Of a stretch of 64,000 bases of DNA, positions 34,981 to 43,965 are shown in pieces. Every line of letters begins with the position of its first letter. Position 1 is the first letter of the stretch. The notes under the pieces are model-generated. The model was not told the DNA's origin. It saw nothing but the letters and a program-made list of their open reading frames with translations, and did no database searches. The translations under genes and the position numbers were made by a program. This DNA comes from an uncultured Roseibium sp. (GTDB lineage: Bacteria; Pseudomonadota; Alphaproteobacteria; Rhizobiales; Stappiaceae): contig NZ_OY769915.1 of assembly GCF_963669205.1 (NCBI RefSeq), positions 2,020,001-2,084,000 on the forward strand. The letters are read 5' to 3'.

Positions 34981-35373
34981 ATGCTTCCAATCCATCACAT
35001 GGTCGGCGACGCGCCGCAGCCCGTTGCACCGTTTTCCCATGCCGTTGAGGCTGACGGCTGGATCTATGTTACCGGTCAGATGCCGACATTTCCGGACGAT
35101 CCCGATGCGCCGTTGCCGGACGGTATCGAGGCGCAGACCAGACGGGTGATGGAAAATCTCAGGCTTGTGCTGGCAGGCGTCGGCCTCGGTCTGGAACACG
35201 CGGTCTTTGCGCGTGTCTACCTGACCGAGTTCAAGCGTGACTATGCCAGGATGAACGAGACCTACAGGGCGTTCTTCCCGCCGGACAAGCTGCCGGGCCG
35301 CACCTGTGTGGGCGTCTCCGGTCTGGCCGTGGATGCCCTGGTCGAAATCGATCTGGTCGCCAAACGGCCTTAG
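34981..35373 (+). CDS. RidA family protein
   Basis: A 130-residue member of the RidA/YjgF/UK114 family of enamine/imine deaminases. The key Arg that binds the substrate carboxylate is in GRTCVGVSGLA (near residue 105), and the C-terminal VEIDLVA matches the family. Family members act as trimers in the cytosol, removing reactive 2-aminoacrylate; the branch without full motif conservation has other roles. The ATG at 34981 gives the standard length. Confidence 0.85.
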   Translation: MLPIHHMVGDAPQPVAPFSHAVEADGWIYVTGQMPTFPDDPDAPLPDGIEAQTRRVMENLRLVLAGVGLGLEHAVFARVYLTEFKRDYARMNETYRAFFPPDKLPGRTCVGVSGLAVDALVEIDLVAKRP

Positions 35374-35402
35374 GCCGTGGAATGTGCGAGGTATGGCCCG
35401 GA

Positions 35403-35720
35403 TCAGCCTGACGGGTCCGGGTCGGCCGAGACCTCTTTGTTGCACCCCCAGTCACTGAGAACGTCGTTCATCGTCTGGACAACAAAAAAACGGGCCGCAT
35501 CCCGGTCATAACCCTCTTCCAGAAGCGTATCGTACTCGGTCAGCGCGTGCCGGACGTGACTGGTGGTTGCCTGCCAGAGCGCGATCGACGGCGGCAGATG
35601 TCGCAGGTGGGCGGAGAGCGCGATGCCGAGTATGGCTTCCGCGTCGCTCATCGGGATCCTGGGTGCAAGGATACGCAGGGCCTTGCGCATCTCCTTCTGC
35701 CGCTTTGTACCGCCGCTCAA
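35403..35720 (-). CDS. DUF2293-like helical protein
   Basis: A 105-residue, probably all-helical protein. The segment ATTSHVRHALTEYDTLLEEG, followed by YDRDAARFFV, resembles DUF2293 proteins, which have no known function. It lies 45 bp downstream of the GGDEF-EAL gene's end on the same strand and could be read from that operon. Codon and composition pattern look native. Confidence 0.55.
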   Translation of the reverse strand: MSGGTKRQKEMRKALRILAPRIPMSDAEAILGIALSAHLRHLPPSIALWQATTSHVRHALTEYDTLLEEGYDRDAARFFVVQTMNDVLSDWGCNKEVSADPDPSG

Positions 35721-35765
35721 GAATGGGTCTCCCGGTCATCGCGGATGGCGCTGACGTGAATGTCG

Positions 35766-37775
35766 TCAGGCGCTGGACAGTCTCAGTTCTTCCATGCCGT
35801 CCGTGCTGGAGAGCGCGAGACCGGCAACCGTGCCGTTTGCGCGAGCGCTTTCCAGGATCTGCTCGAACGGCAATGGCGGGGCGAAGTGGTAACCCTGAAC
35901 CAGATTGCAGCGCAGGGCCGACAGCAGGTCGAGCTGTGTCCGGTCCTCGACACCTTCCACGACACAGAGCATTTCCATCGAGCGGCAAAGATTGATGATC
36001 GACGTGATCACGCCGCTTGCGACGGGTTCGTGTATGCCGGCGACAAAACTGCGGTCGACCTTGACGCAGTCGATCGGCAGACGGTGCAGATAACCAAGAC
36101 TCGAGTAGCCGGTGCCGAAATCGTCCAGGGCCAGTTTGACACCTGCACTGCGCAATGTCTGCAGGCATTCCTCGGCGGCTTCGTAACTGCCGATGACCGA
36201 GGTCTCGGTGATTTCGAAGGTGATGAGCCGTGGATTGACGCCGTGACGTTCGATGGCGTCGAGCAGCGCATGCACGGTCACCGCAGATGTGATGTCCTGG
36301 GCGGACAGGTTGAAGGAAAGACTGAGGTCTCCAGGCAAGTCCCTGATCTGCCGGACGGCCTTTTCAAACAGCGACAAGGTGAGACGGTTGATCTGACCGG
36401 TCCGTTCCGCAACCGCGATGAAACGATCCGGGGGGACGCTTTTCAGGACCGGACTGTGCCATCTTGCCAGGGCTTCGAATCCGACCACCGTTTTGTCGGG
36501 CAGGGAGACGACAGGCTGGAAATAGACCTGAAACTCCGCGTCCAGATTGGCGTTCTGCAGAGCCGTCTCGATCGCCCGCTCCGAACGGATCCGCGCCTCG
36601 TGCTCTTCCGAATAAACAGTCGTATGGCCGCGTGAGGTCGTCTTGGAATTGTAAAGCGCATAGTCGGAGCGGTCGAAAAGGGCGTGGGCGCTTTTTCCGG
36701 CGTCCGGATATACCGCAATGCCGCAGGACGCGCCGACGGAAAGGTTCAGGTCTCCGATCCTGTATGGCTCGGTGATCAGGTTGCAGATCGACTGGCCGGC
36801 ATTCGCTGCCTCGCTGGTATCGCCGTGGAACAGGAAGCCGAATTCGTCGCCTCCGAGCCTGCAGACCTCGATATTCTGAGCATCCAGCGCCTTGAGCCGA
36901 TCGCCGACTTCCATCAGAAGCTGGTCACCGAGCTGGTGCCCGTATGTGTCGTTGATCGGCTTGAACCGGTCCAGATCGACGACACCGACAGCGAACCTGG
37001 TTTCGCTTCCCTCAACCTCACGGATCAGTGCCTCGAGCCGGTTGAAGAAATAGCGGCGATTGGGAAGGTCGGTGAGTGCATCGGTCTGGGCAAGGCGTGC
37101 ATTTTCCGCATTCAGGCGTTCGGTTTCCCGCTGCTTGGCGGCAAGGTCGGACTGTGACTGCACCAGCTTGCAAAAGCCCCGGTAGCCGCTGATCAGAACC
37201 TGGAGCACGACCAGGCAGACCAGAAAGATGTTCATCGCGATCGCGAAATAGACGTCCTGATCCTGCCGGATGTAGTAGACCAGATAGGGCACTGTGACGA
37301 TGAACATGACCGCAAAAGCGGCCTGTGGCAGGTTCATCAGGCAGAATATGCAGCCGATCACGGTGATCGCGATGAAGAGCGCCACGTGGCCGCGTTCTTC
37401 CGGACCGCCATAGCCGTCGAGAGCAAGCGACCAGGTGATGTAGATGGCCGCCATCACGCTCCCCAGAATGACCGTCTGGCGCATTTTCCGAATGGCGTCT
37501 TCCGGGCCCAGGGTGATGTGCCTGGCGCGGATCCAGGCGACCATGCGAATGCTTGTGAGAACGAGCATCGGCACCAGAACGCCGACGGTGAGGTAGACGG
37601 GCGCCACGTCGTAATGGGTATACGCGACGGCAATCGCATTCACCATGAGTAGCGCGTAAAGGGAGGGGATCTGGGTTTTCAGTTCGTTGTACTGCGCTTG
37701 CGCGATTTCCGGATGGCGCGGGTCTATCGACATCCATCTCAGAAAAACCCGGATTTTTTCCATCAGCTCCTCCAA
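35766..37775 (-). CDS. Membrane GGDEF-EAL protein
   Basis: A 669-residue bifunctional-type cyclic di-GMP protein. Five or six transmembrane helices occupy residues of about 38-200, a short coiled segment follows (about 205-230), then a GGDEF domain with intact GGDEF at 308-312 and an EAL domain with EAL at 434-436 and DDFGTGYSSL at 551-560. No RxxD inhibitory site precedes the GGDEF motif. Both catalytic signatures are intact, so synthesis and hydrolysis are each possible. A second Met four codons in is an alternative start. PilZ receptors are encoded at 12509-13641. Confidence 0.92.
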   Translation of the reverse strand: MEELMEKIRVFLRWMSIDPRHPEIAQAQYNELKTQIPSLYALLMVNAIAVAYTHYDVAPVYLTVGVLVPMLVLTSIRMVAWIRARHITLGPEDAIRKMRQTVILGSVMAAIYITWSLALDGYGGPEERGHVALFIAITVIGCIFCLMNLPQAAFAVMFIVTVPYLVYYIRQDQDVYFAIAMNIFLVCLVVLQVLISGYRGFCKLVQSQSDLAAKQRETERLNAENARLAQTDALTDLPNRRYFFNRLEALIREVEGSETRFAVGVVDLDRFKPINDTYGHQLGDQLLMEVGDRLKALDAQNIEVCRLGGDEFGFLFHGDTSEAANAGQSICNLITEPYRIGDLNLSVGASCGIAVYPDAGKSAHALFDRSDYALYNSKTTSRGHTTVYSEEHEARIRSERAIETALQNANLDAEFQVYFQPVVSLPDKTVVGFEALARWHSPVLKSVPPDRFIAVAERTGQINRLTLSLFEKAVRQIRDLPGDLSLSFNLSAQDITSAVTVHALLDAIERHGVNPRLITFEITETSVIGSYEAAEECLQTLRSAGVKLALDDFGTGYSSLGYLHRLPIDCVKVDRSFVAGIHEPVASGVITSIINLCRSMEMLCVVEGVEDRTQLDLLSALRCNLVQGYHFAPPLPFEQILESARANGTVAGLALSSTDGMEELRLSSA

Positions 37776-38126
37776 CTGGACTGTCTCTTAGCGGAAGAAG
37801 CTAAAAGAAAGGTTAGAGTACCTACTTTTAGTTTAGGCAAAAGAGTGAAATTTCTTCCGATTGTATTTTGTCGAAACTCATAAAACCAGAACTGTTTCTT
37901 ACGGCAACCTGTAATAACCGCGCTGACAATCAATCCAAAGGGAATTGGACATGTTTTTGCAGGCTCTTTTCTGAAGATTGATGAATGTCAGTAGCTTACA
38001 CCGATCACCGGACTCAATTTCGGAGCTGCCAGCCGTTGAAGGTCACCGGTCTTTTTTCTCCTGCGTTAAGCGACAATTTGATAAGAGAACTATTTTTTAA
38101 TGAGAAACCGGCCCTATATTGGAGCC
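37776..38126. other. AT-rich divergent intergenic region
   Basis: The 351 bp between the GGDEF-EAL gene and the SufR-like gene are AT-rich and contain promoters for both. A run of six T residues at about 38050 follows ACCGG-containing repeats, but no clean terminator stem is seen. No gene is supported. Confidence 0.5.
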
Positions 38127-38771
38127 ATGGCCGACCGCACGAGAACCCGCCTCCTAAACGCTCTCAAGTCATCGGGCCCGCAAACGGCTGCCGATCTTGC
38201 GGACAACCTGAACGTGACATCGGTTGCGGTCCGTCAGCATCTTGACGGAATGCATGGTGAGGGACTTGTCGATTTCGAGGATGTCAAGGGTTCGGTCGGA
38301 CGTCCGAAACGCGTCTGGGGATTGACTGCGGCCGGACATCAGCAATTTCCCGACAGTCACTCGACCCTGATTATCGGACTGCTGGACGGCCTGTCGGACC
38401 TCTATGGCGAAGATGGTCTTGAAAACCTGATTGCGCACCGGGAAGCAAAAACGGGAAAGCTCTACAGGAAGGCCATGCGCCGGGCCGCGGATCTGGGGAG
38501 CCGGGTGGAACTTCTCGCGGATCTGCGCAGCCGGGAAGGCTACATGGCGGAGGTTATCCGCGAGGACGGCGGTTTCCTTCTGGTGGAGAACCATTGTTCG
38601 ATCTGCGCCGCGGCGACGGCCTGCCAGGGGTTTTGCCGGTCGGAGCTCGCGCTCTTCAAGGACGTCCTCGGCCCGGAGGCCACGGTTGAGCGCATTGAGC
38701 ATCTCTTGTCGGGGGACCGCCGGTGCATGTACAGGATAACACCCTGCGAAGGCGCTGACACCAGCGAGTAG
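38127..38771 (+). CDS. SufR-like iron-sulfur transcriptional regulator
   Basis: This 214-residue regulator has a DeoR/ArsR-like winged helix (residues 5-70; TAADLADNLNVTSVAVRQHL) and a C-terminal cysteine cluster: Cys157, 160, 166, 170 and 200 in ENHCSIC, ACQGFC and RRCMYRI. That arrangement matches SufR, which binds a [4Fe-4S] cluster and represses Fe-S assembly genes. The ATG at 38127 gives the normal N-terminus. No suf genes are in view; instead an ABC exporter follows 120 bp downstream on the same strand, so its target may be that transporter or genes elsewhere. Confidence 0.82.
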   Translation: MADRTRTRLLNALKSSGPQTAADLADNLNVTSVAVRQHLDGMHGEGLVDFEDVKGSVGRPKRVWGLTAAGHQQFPDSHSTLIIGLLDGLSDLYGEDGLENLIAHREAKTGKLYRKAMRRAADLGSRVELLADLRSREGYMAEVIREDGGFLLVENHCSICAAATACQGFCRSELALFKDVLGPEATVERIEHLLSGDRRCMYRITPCEGADTSE

Positions 38772-38891
38772 AGCGCGCGGAACTCGTCCCGCGGCGTCGC
38801 CATCTAGGCCGACCAGTGTTTAACCGGAGACCGTTACACATCACTGCCCCGGGCATTGCCGGGATTGGAAGACCATTCAGGAGTATGAGGC

Positions 38892-40772
38892 GTGGCTTTT
38901 GCCAGACCGATTTTTGCTGGCTTGATCGAGCGTTACTTCCGTCCGTTCGAAACGCACTTGAAGCCGCTGGAACTGCCGGTCACCCCGATGCCCGACAACG
39001 GGCCCTTGAGGCTGGTCTGGCATTTCGCGAGGATGTTCCGCAGGCAACTCGTCATTGTCTCGATCCTGGCAATGATCTCGTCGCTGCTCGGACTTCTGGG
39101 GATCTGGGCAATCGCGTTTGTCGTTGACGGCGTGACAGCCCAGGGAGCGCGGGAGTTCCTTCTCGGTCACATGTGGATCCTGGCCGGTTTCTTCGTCCTG
39201 TTCGTCATCGTCAGTCCGCTGGTCTTCCTGTTGCGGCAGACATTCGCCTTTCAGACCGTCCGTATTCTCCTGCCCGCTGCCATGCGCTGGCAGGCGCACA
39301 AGGCCGTCGAGATGCAGGATCTCGCCTTCTTCGAGGACACGTTCGCGGGGCAGGTCGCCTCGCGCATTGCCCAGGTGACGATGTCGGTCCATCGCCAGAT
39401 GATGCTGGCAATCGAGACGATCCCCTTTCTGATCATCCAGTTCGGCGGTTCGTTCCTGTTGCTCCTTGCGATGGCGTGGCCACTGGCGGTGCCGGTGTTC
39501 TTCTGGATCGCCGCGAATGTTCTGGTCGCCTGGCTGGCAATCCCGACCTACATGCAGCGCTCCGCCAAGGTCGCGGCCGCCAACTCCCGCGCCACGGGCG
39601 CCATGACCGATGTCTATTCCAACATTGCGATGGTGAAGCTGTTTGCCGCAGAAGACTCAGAGGCCGGCGCGATCCGCAAGGTGATCGGCGAAACGATCGA
39701 TACCAGGCACAGCGAAAACCGGTCCTATATCCTGACCGACAGCAGCGTCTATTTCCTCAACGTGCTCCTGATGCTGGCGGTTGCCGTGATCGGCTTCTGG
39801 GGGCTTGTCGGGAACTGGGTCACGCTCGGCGACTTCGTGGCCGGGCTGACGGTAACAAGGTCGCTGTCGGCGGCCTCTTCCAACTTCATCAGTGTCGGAC
39901 AGTCCATCACCAGCACGCTCGGCACGATCAAGGATGCGATGCCGATCATGACCAGCAGGCCCGAGATAAAGGACCGTACGGGTGCTGGAGACCTCACCGT
40001 GACGCAGGGACAGATCCGCTTCGATGCGGTTTCATTTGCCTATCAGAAGGATCGCAAACCGGTTCTGGAGAACTTCGACCTGACCATCGCCCCGGGCGAG
40101 CGCGTCGGTCTGGTCGGTCTTTCAGGCGCGGGCAAGTCGACGGTGATTGCGTTGCTCATGCGCCTGAGGGACGTATCGGAAGGCAGCATCGCGATCGATG
40201 ATCAGGATATCAGGGAGGTGACGCAGGAATCGCTGCGCCGGCAGATCGGGGTCGTCACCCAGGACATCTCGCTGCTCAACAGGTCGATCCGCGACAACAT
40301 TCGCTACGGCAAACCCGCCGCGAGCGACGCCGAAGTGATGGCCGCCGCACGTGCATCGGAGGCCGAGGCTTTCATTTCGGAGCAGAAGGACAGCAAGGAA
40401 CGGGCCGGACTGGACGCGCATGTCGGTGACAGGGGTGTCAAGCTGTCCGGCGGGCAGCGGCAACGGATCACCATCGCCAGGGTGCTCCTCAAGGACGCAC
40501 CGATCCTGATCCTTGATGAGGCAACATCCGCGCTCGACAGCGAAGCGGAACTCGCCATTCAGCAGAACCTGGCTCAGATGATGGAAGGCAGGACCACGCT
40601 CGCGGTGGCTCACCGGTTATCGACCATCGCGGCAATGGACAGGCTCGTGGTCATGGATGGCGGCCGCATCATCGAAGAGGGAACGCACCGCGATCTTCTG
40701 GCACGCGGCGGTCTCTACGCCACCTTGTGGGAACGCCAGTCGGGCGGTTTCCTGGCGCACGCGGCCGAATAG
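38892..40772 (+). CDS. ABC exporter, fused permease and ATPase
   Basis: A 626-residue type I exporter half-transporter: six transmembrane helices (about 55-345) and an ATPase with Walker A GLSGAGKST, signature LSGGQRQRIT and Walker B ILILDEATSALD. In-frame stops exclude the nearby ATG, and a GTG at 38892 with AGGAG 8 nt upstream is the start. Relatives include lipid A or multidrug exporters and the transporters of the Atm1 group; the SufR-like neighbour makes an iron- or thiol-related substrate worth considering, but the sequence does not decide it. It should act as a homodimer. Confidence 0.88.
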   Translation: MAFARPIFAGLIERYFRPFETHLKPLELPVTPMPDNGPLRLVWHFARMFRRQLVIVSILAMISSLLGLLGIWAIAFVVDGVTAQGAREFLLGHMWILAGFFVLFVIVSPLVFLLRQTFAFQTVRILLPAAMRWQAHKAVEMQDLAFFEDTFAGQVASRIAQVTMSVHRQMMLAIETIPFLIIQFGGSFLLLLAMAWPLAVPVFFWIAANVLVAWLAIPTYMQRSAKVAAANSRATGAMTDVYSNIAMVKLFAAEDSEAGAIRKVIGETIDTRHSENRSYILTDSSVYFLNVLLMLAVAVIGFWGLVGNWVTLGDFVAGLTVTRSLSAASSNFISVGQSITSTLGTIKDAMPIMTSRPEIKDRTGAGDLTVTQGQIRFDAVSFAYQKDRKPVLENFDLTIAPGERVGLVGLSGAGKSTVIALLMRLRDVSEGSIAIDDQDIREVTQESLRRQIGVVTQDISLLNRSIRDNIRYGKPAASDAEVMAAARASEAEAFISEQKDSKERAGLDAHVGDRGVKLSGGQRQRITIARVLLKDAPILILDEATSALDSEAELAIQQNLAQMMEGRTTLAVAHRLSTIAAMDRLVVMDGGRIIEEGTHRDLLARGGLYATLWERQSGGFLAHAAE

Positions 40773-40813
40773 GCGCCCCGGTGTGAGGTCTGGCCGGCAA
40801 GAGAGAGAGCAGC

Positions 40814-41914
40814 TCAGTTCTCCTTTCGCCTCAGGATAACCTTGAGATGCCACTGCTCCAGGGCATAGGCAGTCGTTTTCTCGCGATAGAGGTCCTCAAG
40901 GCGTCTGAAGAATTCGTTCTCCAACCATGTCGTATCCCTGCCTTCGCCGAGCGTCGCTTCGAACAGGCCGGCACGCAACGAGCTTGCCGCAAAGGCCTTG
41001 GTGTAACCGGCATATTTTCTGGCGTATTCCGAAGGGTCATCCAGAAAGGACGAAAACACATCACCGCCACCGTCGACACCGACCACATCGATCGTGTCGA
41101 CTTCGTAGAGATCGGCAAGACCCGATCCCTCTTCGAACGGTTCCCGCGCTTCCCGCGCGGTGAGGAACCAGAGCCCGAAGACGAAATTGTCTGCGGCGCT
41201 GCGGTCAAGCAGGCCTTCTTCGGCCATTGATGCGGTCACGGCCTGCATCGCGCGGTAGATCCCGCGTCCGGATGCGGCCGTTCCGTTGATTTCGCCAGTT
41301 TCCGGAACCGCGCCAATGGTCGAAACGAACAGGTATCCGCCCGGTTGAAGTTCTTCCGCCCGCAGGCGCAGGAACCGGATCCAGTCGTTCTTTGCCTTCT
41401 GCCACATCACCTGCCTTGCGTCGCCGGTCAGGTCGGCAAACCAGACGGTGTCAGGTGCGTGAAGGCTGACCGTCGACCTGAGCCAGTGACTTGCGAAGAA
41501 ACATGTGCCCAGGGAGACGGAGCGATCGGGGACCATGCGGTCATAGAACGAGCCGACGGCGGCTGAAACCAGGGGCGGATGCGGCCGGTTCAGGTAACCG
41601 CTCTTTCCCGCGACAAGGTTCATGAGCGTGTTCCAGTCGTTGCCATGCTGGTCGGCATGACAGACGGAAACGGATTTCACGGCATCCTCGCGGCTCCAGG
41701 CATCGAGCGCGGGCCGCACGGTCTCGACGGCGCTTTGTCCGGGCCCGCATCCATAATCGGCGATGTTCAGGTCAAACGGAAGGTCAGCGACACGCCGGGC
41801 CAGGTCCGCGATGATCTCCGAATTCCCGAGCGCATGTTCTTTCTGAGCGCGCGAGTTCGCGTCATAGTCGACCATCCCTTCCGTCGATGGCGATGTTTCC
41901 TCGTCCGCTGACAT
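40814..41914 (-). CDS. SABATH-type carboxyl methyltransferase
   Basis: A 366-residue SAM-dependent methyltransferase of the plant SABATH family (salicylate, jasmonate and related carboxyl methyltransferases). It shows YDANSRAQ, NIADYGCGPGQSA (SAM motif), HADQHGNDWNTL, GSFYDRMVPDRS and ASHWLRSTV in the order and spacing of that family. The ATG at 41914 has GGGGGGAAA upstream and gives the usual length. It would methylate the carboxylate of a small acid. It diverges from an XRE regulator. Bacterial members are scattered, so horizontal acquisition is possible; base composition here is like that of its neighbours. Confidence 0.82.
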   Translation of the reverse strand: MSADEETSPSTEGMVDYDANSRAQKEHALGNSEIIADLARRVADLPFDLNIADYGCGPGQSAVETVRPALDAWSREDAVKSVSVCHADQHGNDWNTLMNLVAGKSGYLNRPHPPLVSAAVGSFYDRMVPDRSVSLGTCFFASHWLRSTVSLHAPDTVWFADLTGDARQVMWQKAKNDWIRFLRLRAEELQPGGYLFVSTIGAVPETGEINGTAASGRGIYRAMQAVTASMAEEGLLDRSAADNFVFGLWFLTAREAREPFEEGSGLADLYEVDTIDVVGVDGGGDVFSSFLDDPSEYARKYAGYTKAFAASSLRAGLFEATLGEGRDTTWLENEFFRRLEDLYREKTTAYALEQWHLKVILRRKEN

Positions 41915-42210
41915 GCCGGTTTCCCCCCAAGAAAAAAGCTGTTCCACGGCAATCGCCGTCGGAACCTGCACAGGATCGCCCACTTTGATGGCGGCGTGAA
42001 GACCTGATTCGATCGTCGTGAACGCGCAGCCGGATCATCGCTGGCTCACACTTTTCTGCCGCGCGGTGCCGCGGACAAGGCGGATTCCTCATCCGGTGTG
42101 GTCGGCGAAACAGGGAAAGCCGGCAGACAGCATGTGGAGTGCGCCCGTAACTTGCCGATTTTGTTCAACGTCGTGTTGATTTCGCAAAATCCGGCAGACA
42201 ATAATCAACG
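41915..42210. promoter_or_regulatory. Divergent promoter region with candidate operator
   Basis: This 296-bp gap between the methyltransferase and XRE genes contains, at 42157-42191, an imperfect dyad: GATTTTG (42157-42163) with CAAAATC (42185-42191), and inside it TTCAAC and GTTGAT. It is the best candidate for the XRE operator, 20 bp before that gene. No gene is present. Confidence 0.45.
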
Positions 42211-43056
42211 ATGGACAAGCGAGAACGCGCAGAACTCTTCCGTGAGCGGCTTTCGGATGCCATCCGCAACCGCGACATGAACCGGAGCGATCTTGCGCGC
42301 GGCGCAAATCTGGACCGCTCCACCGTCTCGCAGCTCCTGTCCGAGGATGCGCCGCGCCTGCCGAATGGCCAGGCGCTGGCGTCGATTTCCACGGCGCTTG
42401 GCGTGTCAGCGGACTGGCTCCTCGGTCTGTCGACCCATCGCGGGGCTGCGGCGGAGATCCTCGATCAGGCGGTTCAGATTGCCGAAACCGACCGGCATCC
42501 GGTCGATGAACACCTTTTGGCCTGGTACCGCGACGCCGTCGGGGCGAAGATCCGGCACGTTCCGGCAAATCTCCCAGATGTTCTGAAAACGGATGCGGTG
42601 CTGGCCTATGAGTATGCTGGCGAGACGCTCCGGACCGCGGATCAGGCCATCACTGGCACGCGCGACCAGAGAGCGCTGCTCGGACGCGCCGAATCGGACA
42701 TGGAAATCGCGCTTTCCAAGGAAGCCCTTGAGGCGTTTGCGCGCGGCGAGGGACTTTGGTCCGGTCTTTCGCCCGACGAACGCCGGGAACAGCTGGAGGT
42801 CATGGGAAAGAGCCTCTCTGATCTCTATCCCTCCCTGCGATTGCACCTGTTCGGTGCAACGGACCGGTATTCGTCGCCTTTCACGGTTTTCGGCCAGAAA
42901 TGGGCGGCCCTCTATCTGGGGCAGCGCTATCTCGCCTTTTCCAACACGCGTCACATTCAGCTCTTCGCCAGCCATTTCGATGATCTCGTGAGACATGCCG
43001 TCGTCAGGTCGCACGAGGCCGGGACCTTCGTGTCGCGGCTCGCGGAGGATGTCTGA
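42211..43056 (+). CDS. XRE family regulator with large C-terminal domain
   Basis: A 281-residue protein with an N-terminal XRE helix-turn-helix (residues 5-70; SDLARGANLDRSTVSQLL) and a 200-residue C-terminal domain without a family name I recognise (FGQKWAALYLGQRYLAF is a distinctive segment). Such architecture fits ligand-dependent autoregulators. It is divergent to the SABATH-type methyltransferase and probably controls it, possibly in response to the acid substrate or its ester. The function of the C-terminal domain is unknown. Confidence 0.8.
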   Translation: MDKRERAELFRERLSDAIRNRDMNRSDLARGANLDRSTVSQLLSEDAPRLPNGQALASISTALGVSADWLLGLSTHRGAAAEILDQAVQIAETDRHPVDEHLLAWYRDAVGAKIRHVPANLPDVLKTDAVLAYEYAGETLRTADQAITGTRDQRALLGRAESDMEIALSKEALEAFARGEGLWSGLSPDERREQLEVMGKSLSDLYPSLRLHLFGATDRYSSPFTVFGQKWAALYLGQRYLAFSNTRHIQLFASHFDDLVRHAVVRSHEAGTFVSRLAEDV

Positions 43057-43254
43057 ACGGCCCGGGCATCGTCTTTCCTGTACCGGCTGCAGACTTGGCA
43101 GGCGCACGGATCAGTGGCCTCAGCCTTCCGGACCACGATTTTCCGGCAGTTTCGAGAGGGCAATGCCTGGCTTTGACAGGAGGCATGGACGGCGCAATTC
43201 TCTTGATCCCCTGACGTGCAGTTTCCGAATTCTGCAGCTGATGGTCGATTTTTC

Positions 43255-43300
43255 TTGACAATTGATATATTTCGTATACATATGTAAACATATCGAGACA
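43255..43300 (+). promoter_or_regulatory. Promoter/operator upstream of the membrane-stress operon
   Basis: A consensus -35 element TTGACA (43255-43260) is followed by an AT-rich tract carrying TACATATGTA (43277-43286, a perfect 10-bp palindrome) and a further ACATATCGA. No sigma-54 signature is seen, unlike enterobacterial psp promoters. The palindrome may bind the small protein encoded next. Confidence 0.4.
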
Positions 43301-43323
43301 AACGAAGACGATTGGTGACGTCT

Positions 43324-43830
43324 ATGCCGAAGAGTATTCCGATCAGCGTCAGGCTCAGTGACGACGATGTGGCCTTCCTCGCGGGCTATGAGGTTCAGGG
43401 CGCCCGAACGCCGAGCGACAAGATGCGCGAAATCCTGAAAGCGGCCCGCGAACGAGAGGAAGGCGTTCAGGATGTTGCCGCGTGCGAAGACCTGCTTCGC
43501 TCGATGGTGCGGCCTGCGGAAAGGGGATTGCGGCAATTGCAGAGAGAAACCGGGATAAGGTCCGACCTTGTCATGAAACTGTATGAACGATTGCCCGAAA
43601 TGCTCGCGGAACTGATCGCCTCGGCCCCCGGACCTGAGCAAGGCGAACAGGATCTGGTAAAATTCGAAGCCGCCTTGTCTGCGGAACTGTTTTCAGTGAT
43701 CGAGGAGATTTTCGACCTCGGACTGACAACGCCGAGCCGGACCTATGATCCGGCGCTGATGGACAAGCGGCTGGAGCCGATCCTTGAGGTTGCCCGGCTG
43801 CTGGATCAGAGGCGCACGGCCAGGGGCTGA
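43324..43830 (+). CDS. Small regulator-like protein leading the PspA/flotillin operon
   Basis: A 168-residue protein. The N-terminal 40 residues (SIPISVRLSDDDVAF, then a helix with TPSDKMREILKAARE) have the strand-helix pattern of ribbon-helix-helix DNA-binding proteins; the remainder is helical and acidic. No family assignment is secure. The ATG at 43324 is preferred over upstream TTG or GTG. It is first in a run with PspA, YqiJ and YqiK, and the AT-rich palindrome before it would suit autoregulation. That role is inference. Confidence 0.55.
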   Translation: MPKSIPISVRLSDDDVAFLAGYEVQGARTPSDKMREILKAAREREEGVQDVAACEDLLRSMVRPAERGLRQLQRETGIRSDLVMKLYERLPEMLAELIASAPGPEQGEQDLVKFEAALSAELFSVIEEIFDLGLTTPSRTYDPALMDKRLEPILEVARLLDQRRTARG

Positions 43831-43965
43831 AAGCGGTTCGGCAGGGGATTGGTACAACGGCTGATGAAACAGGCCGTCGGTTGCCGACTGCATCGGAATG
43901 CCTGATGCCCCGGATGTATTTGTTTTTTGAATTACGGACGTAGATGAACGGAAAGGAAGGAAAAA

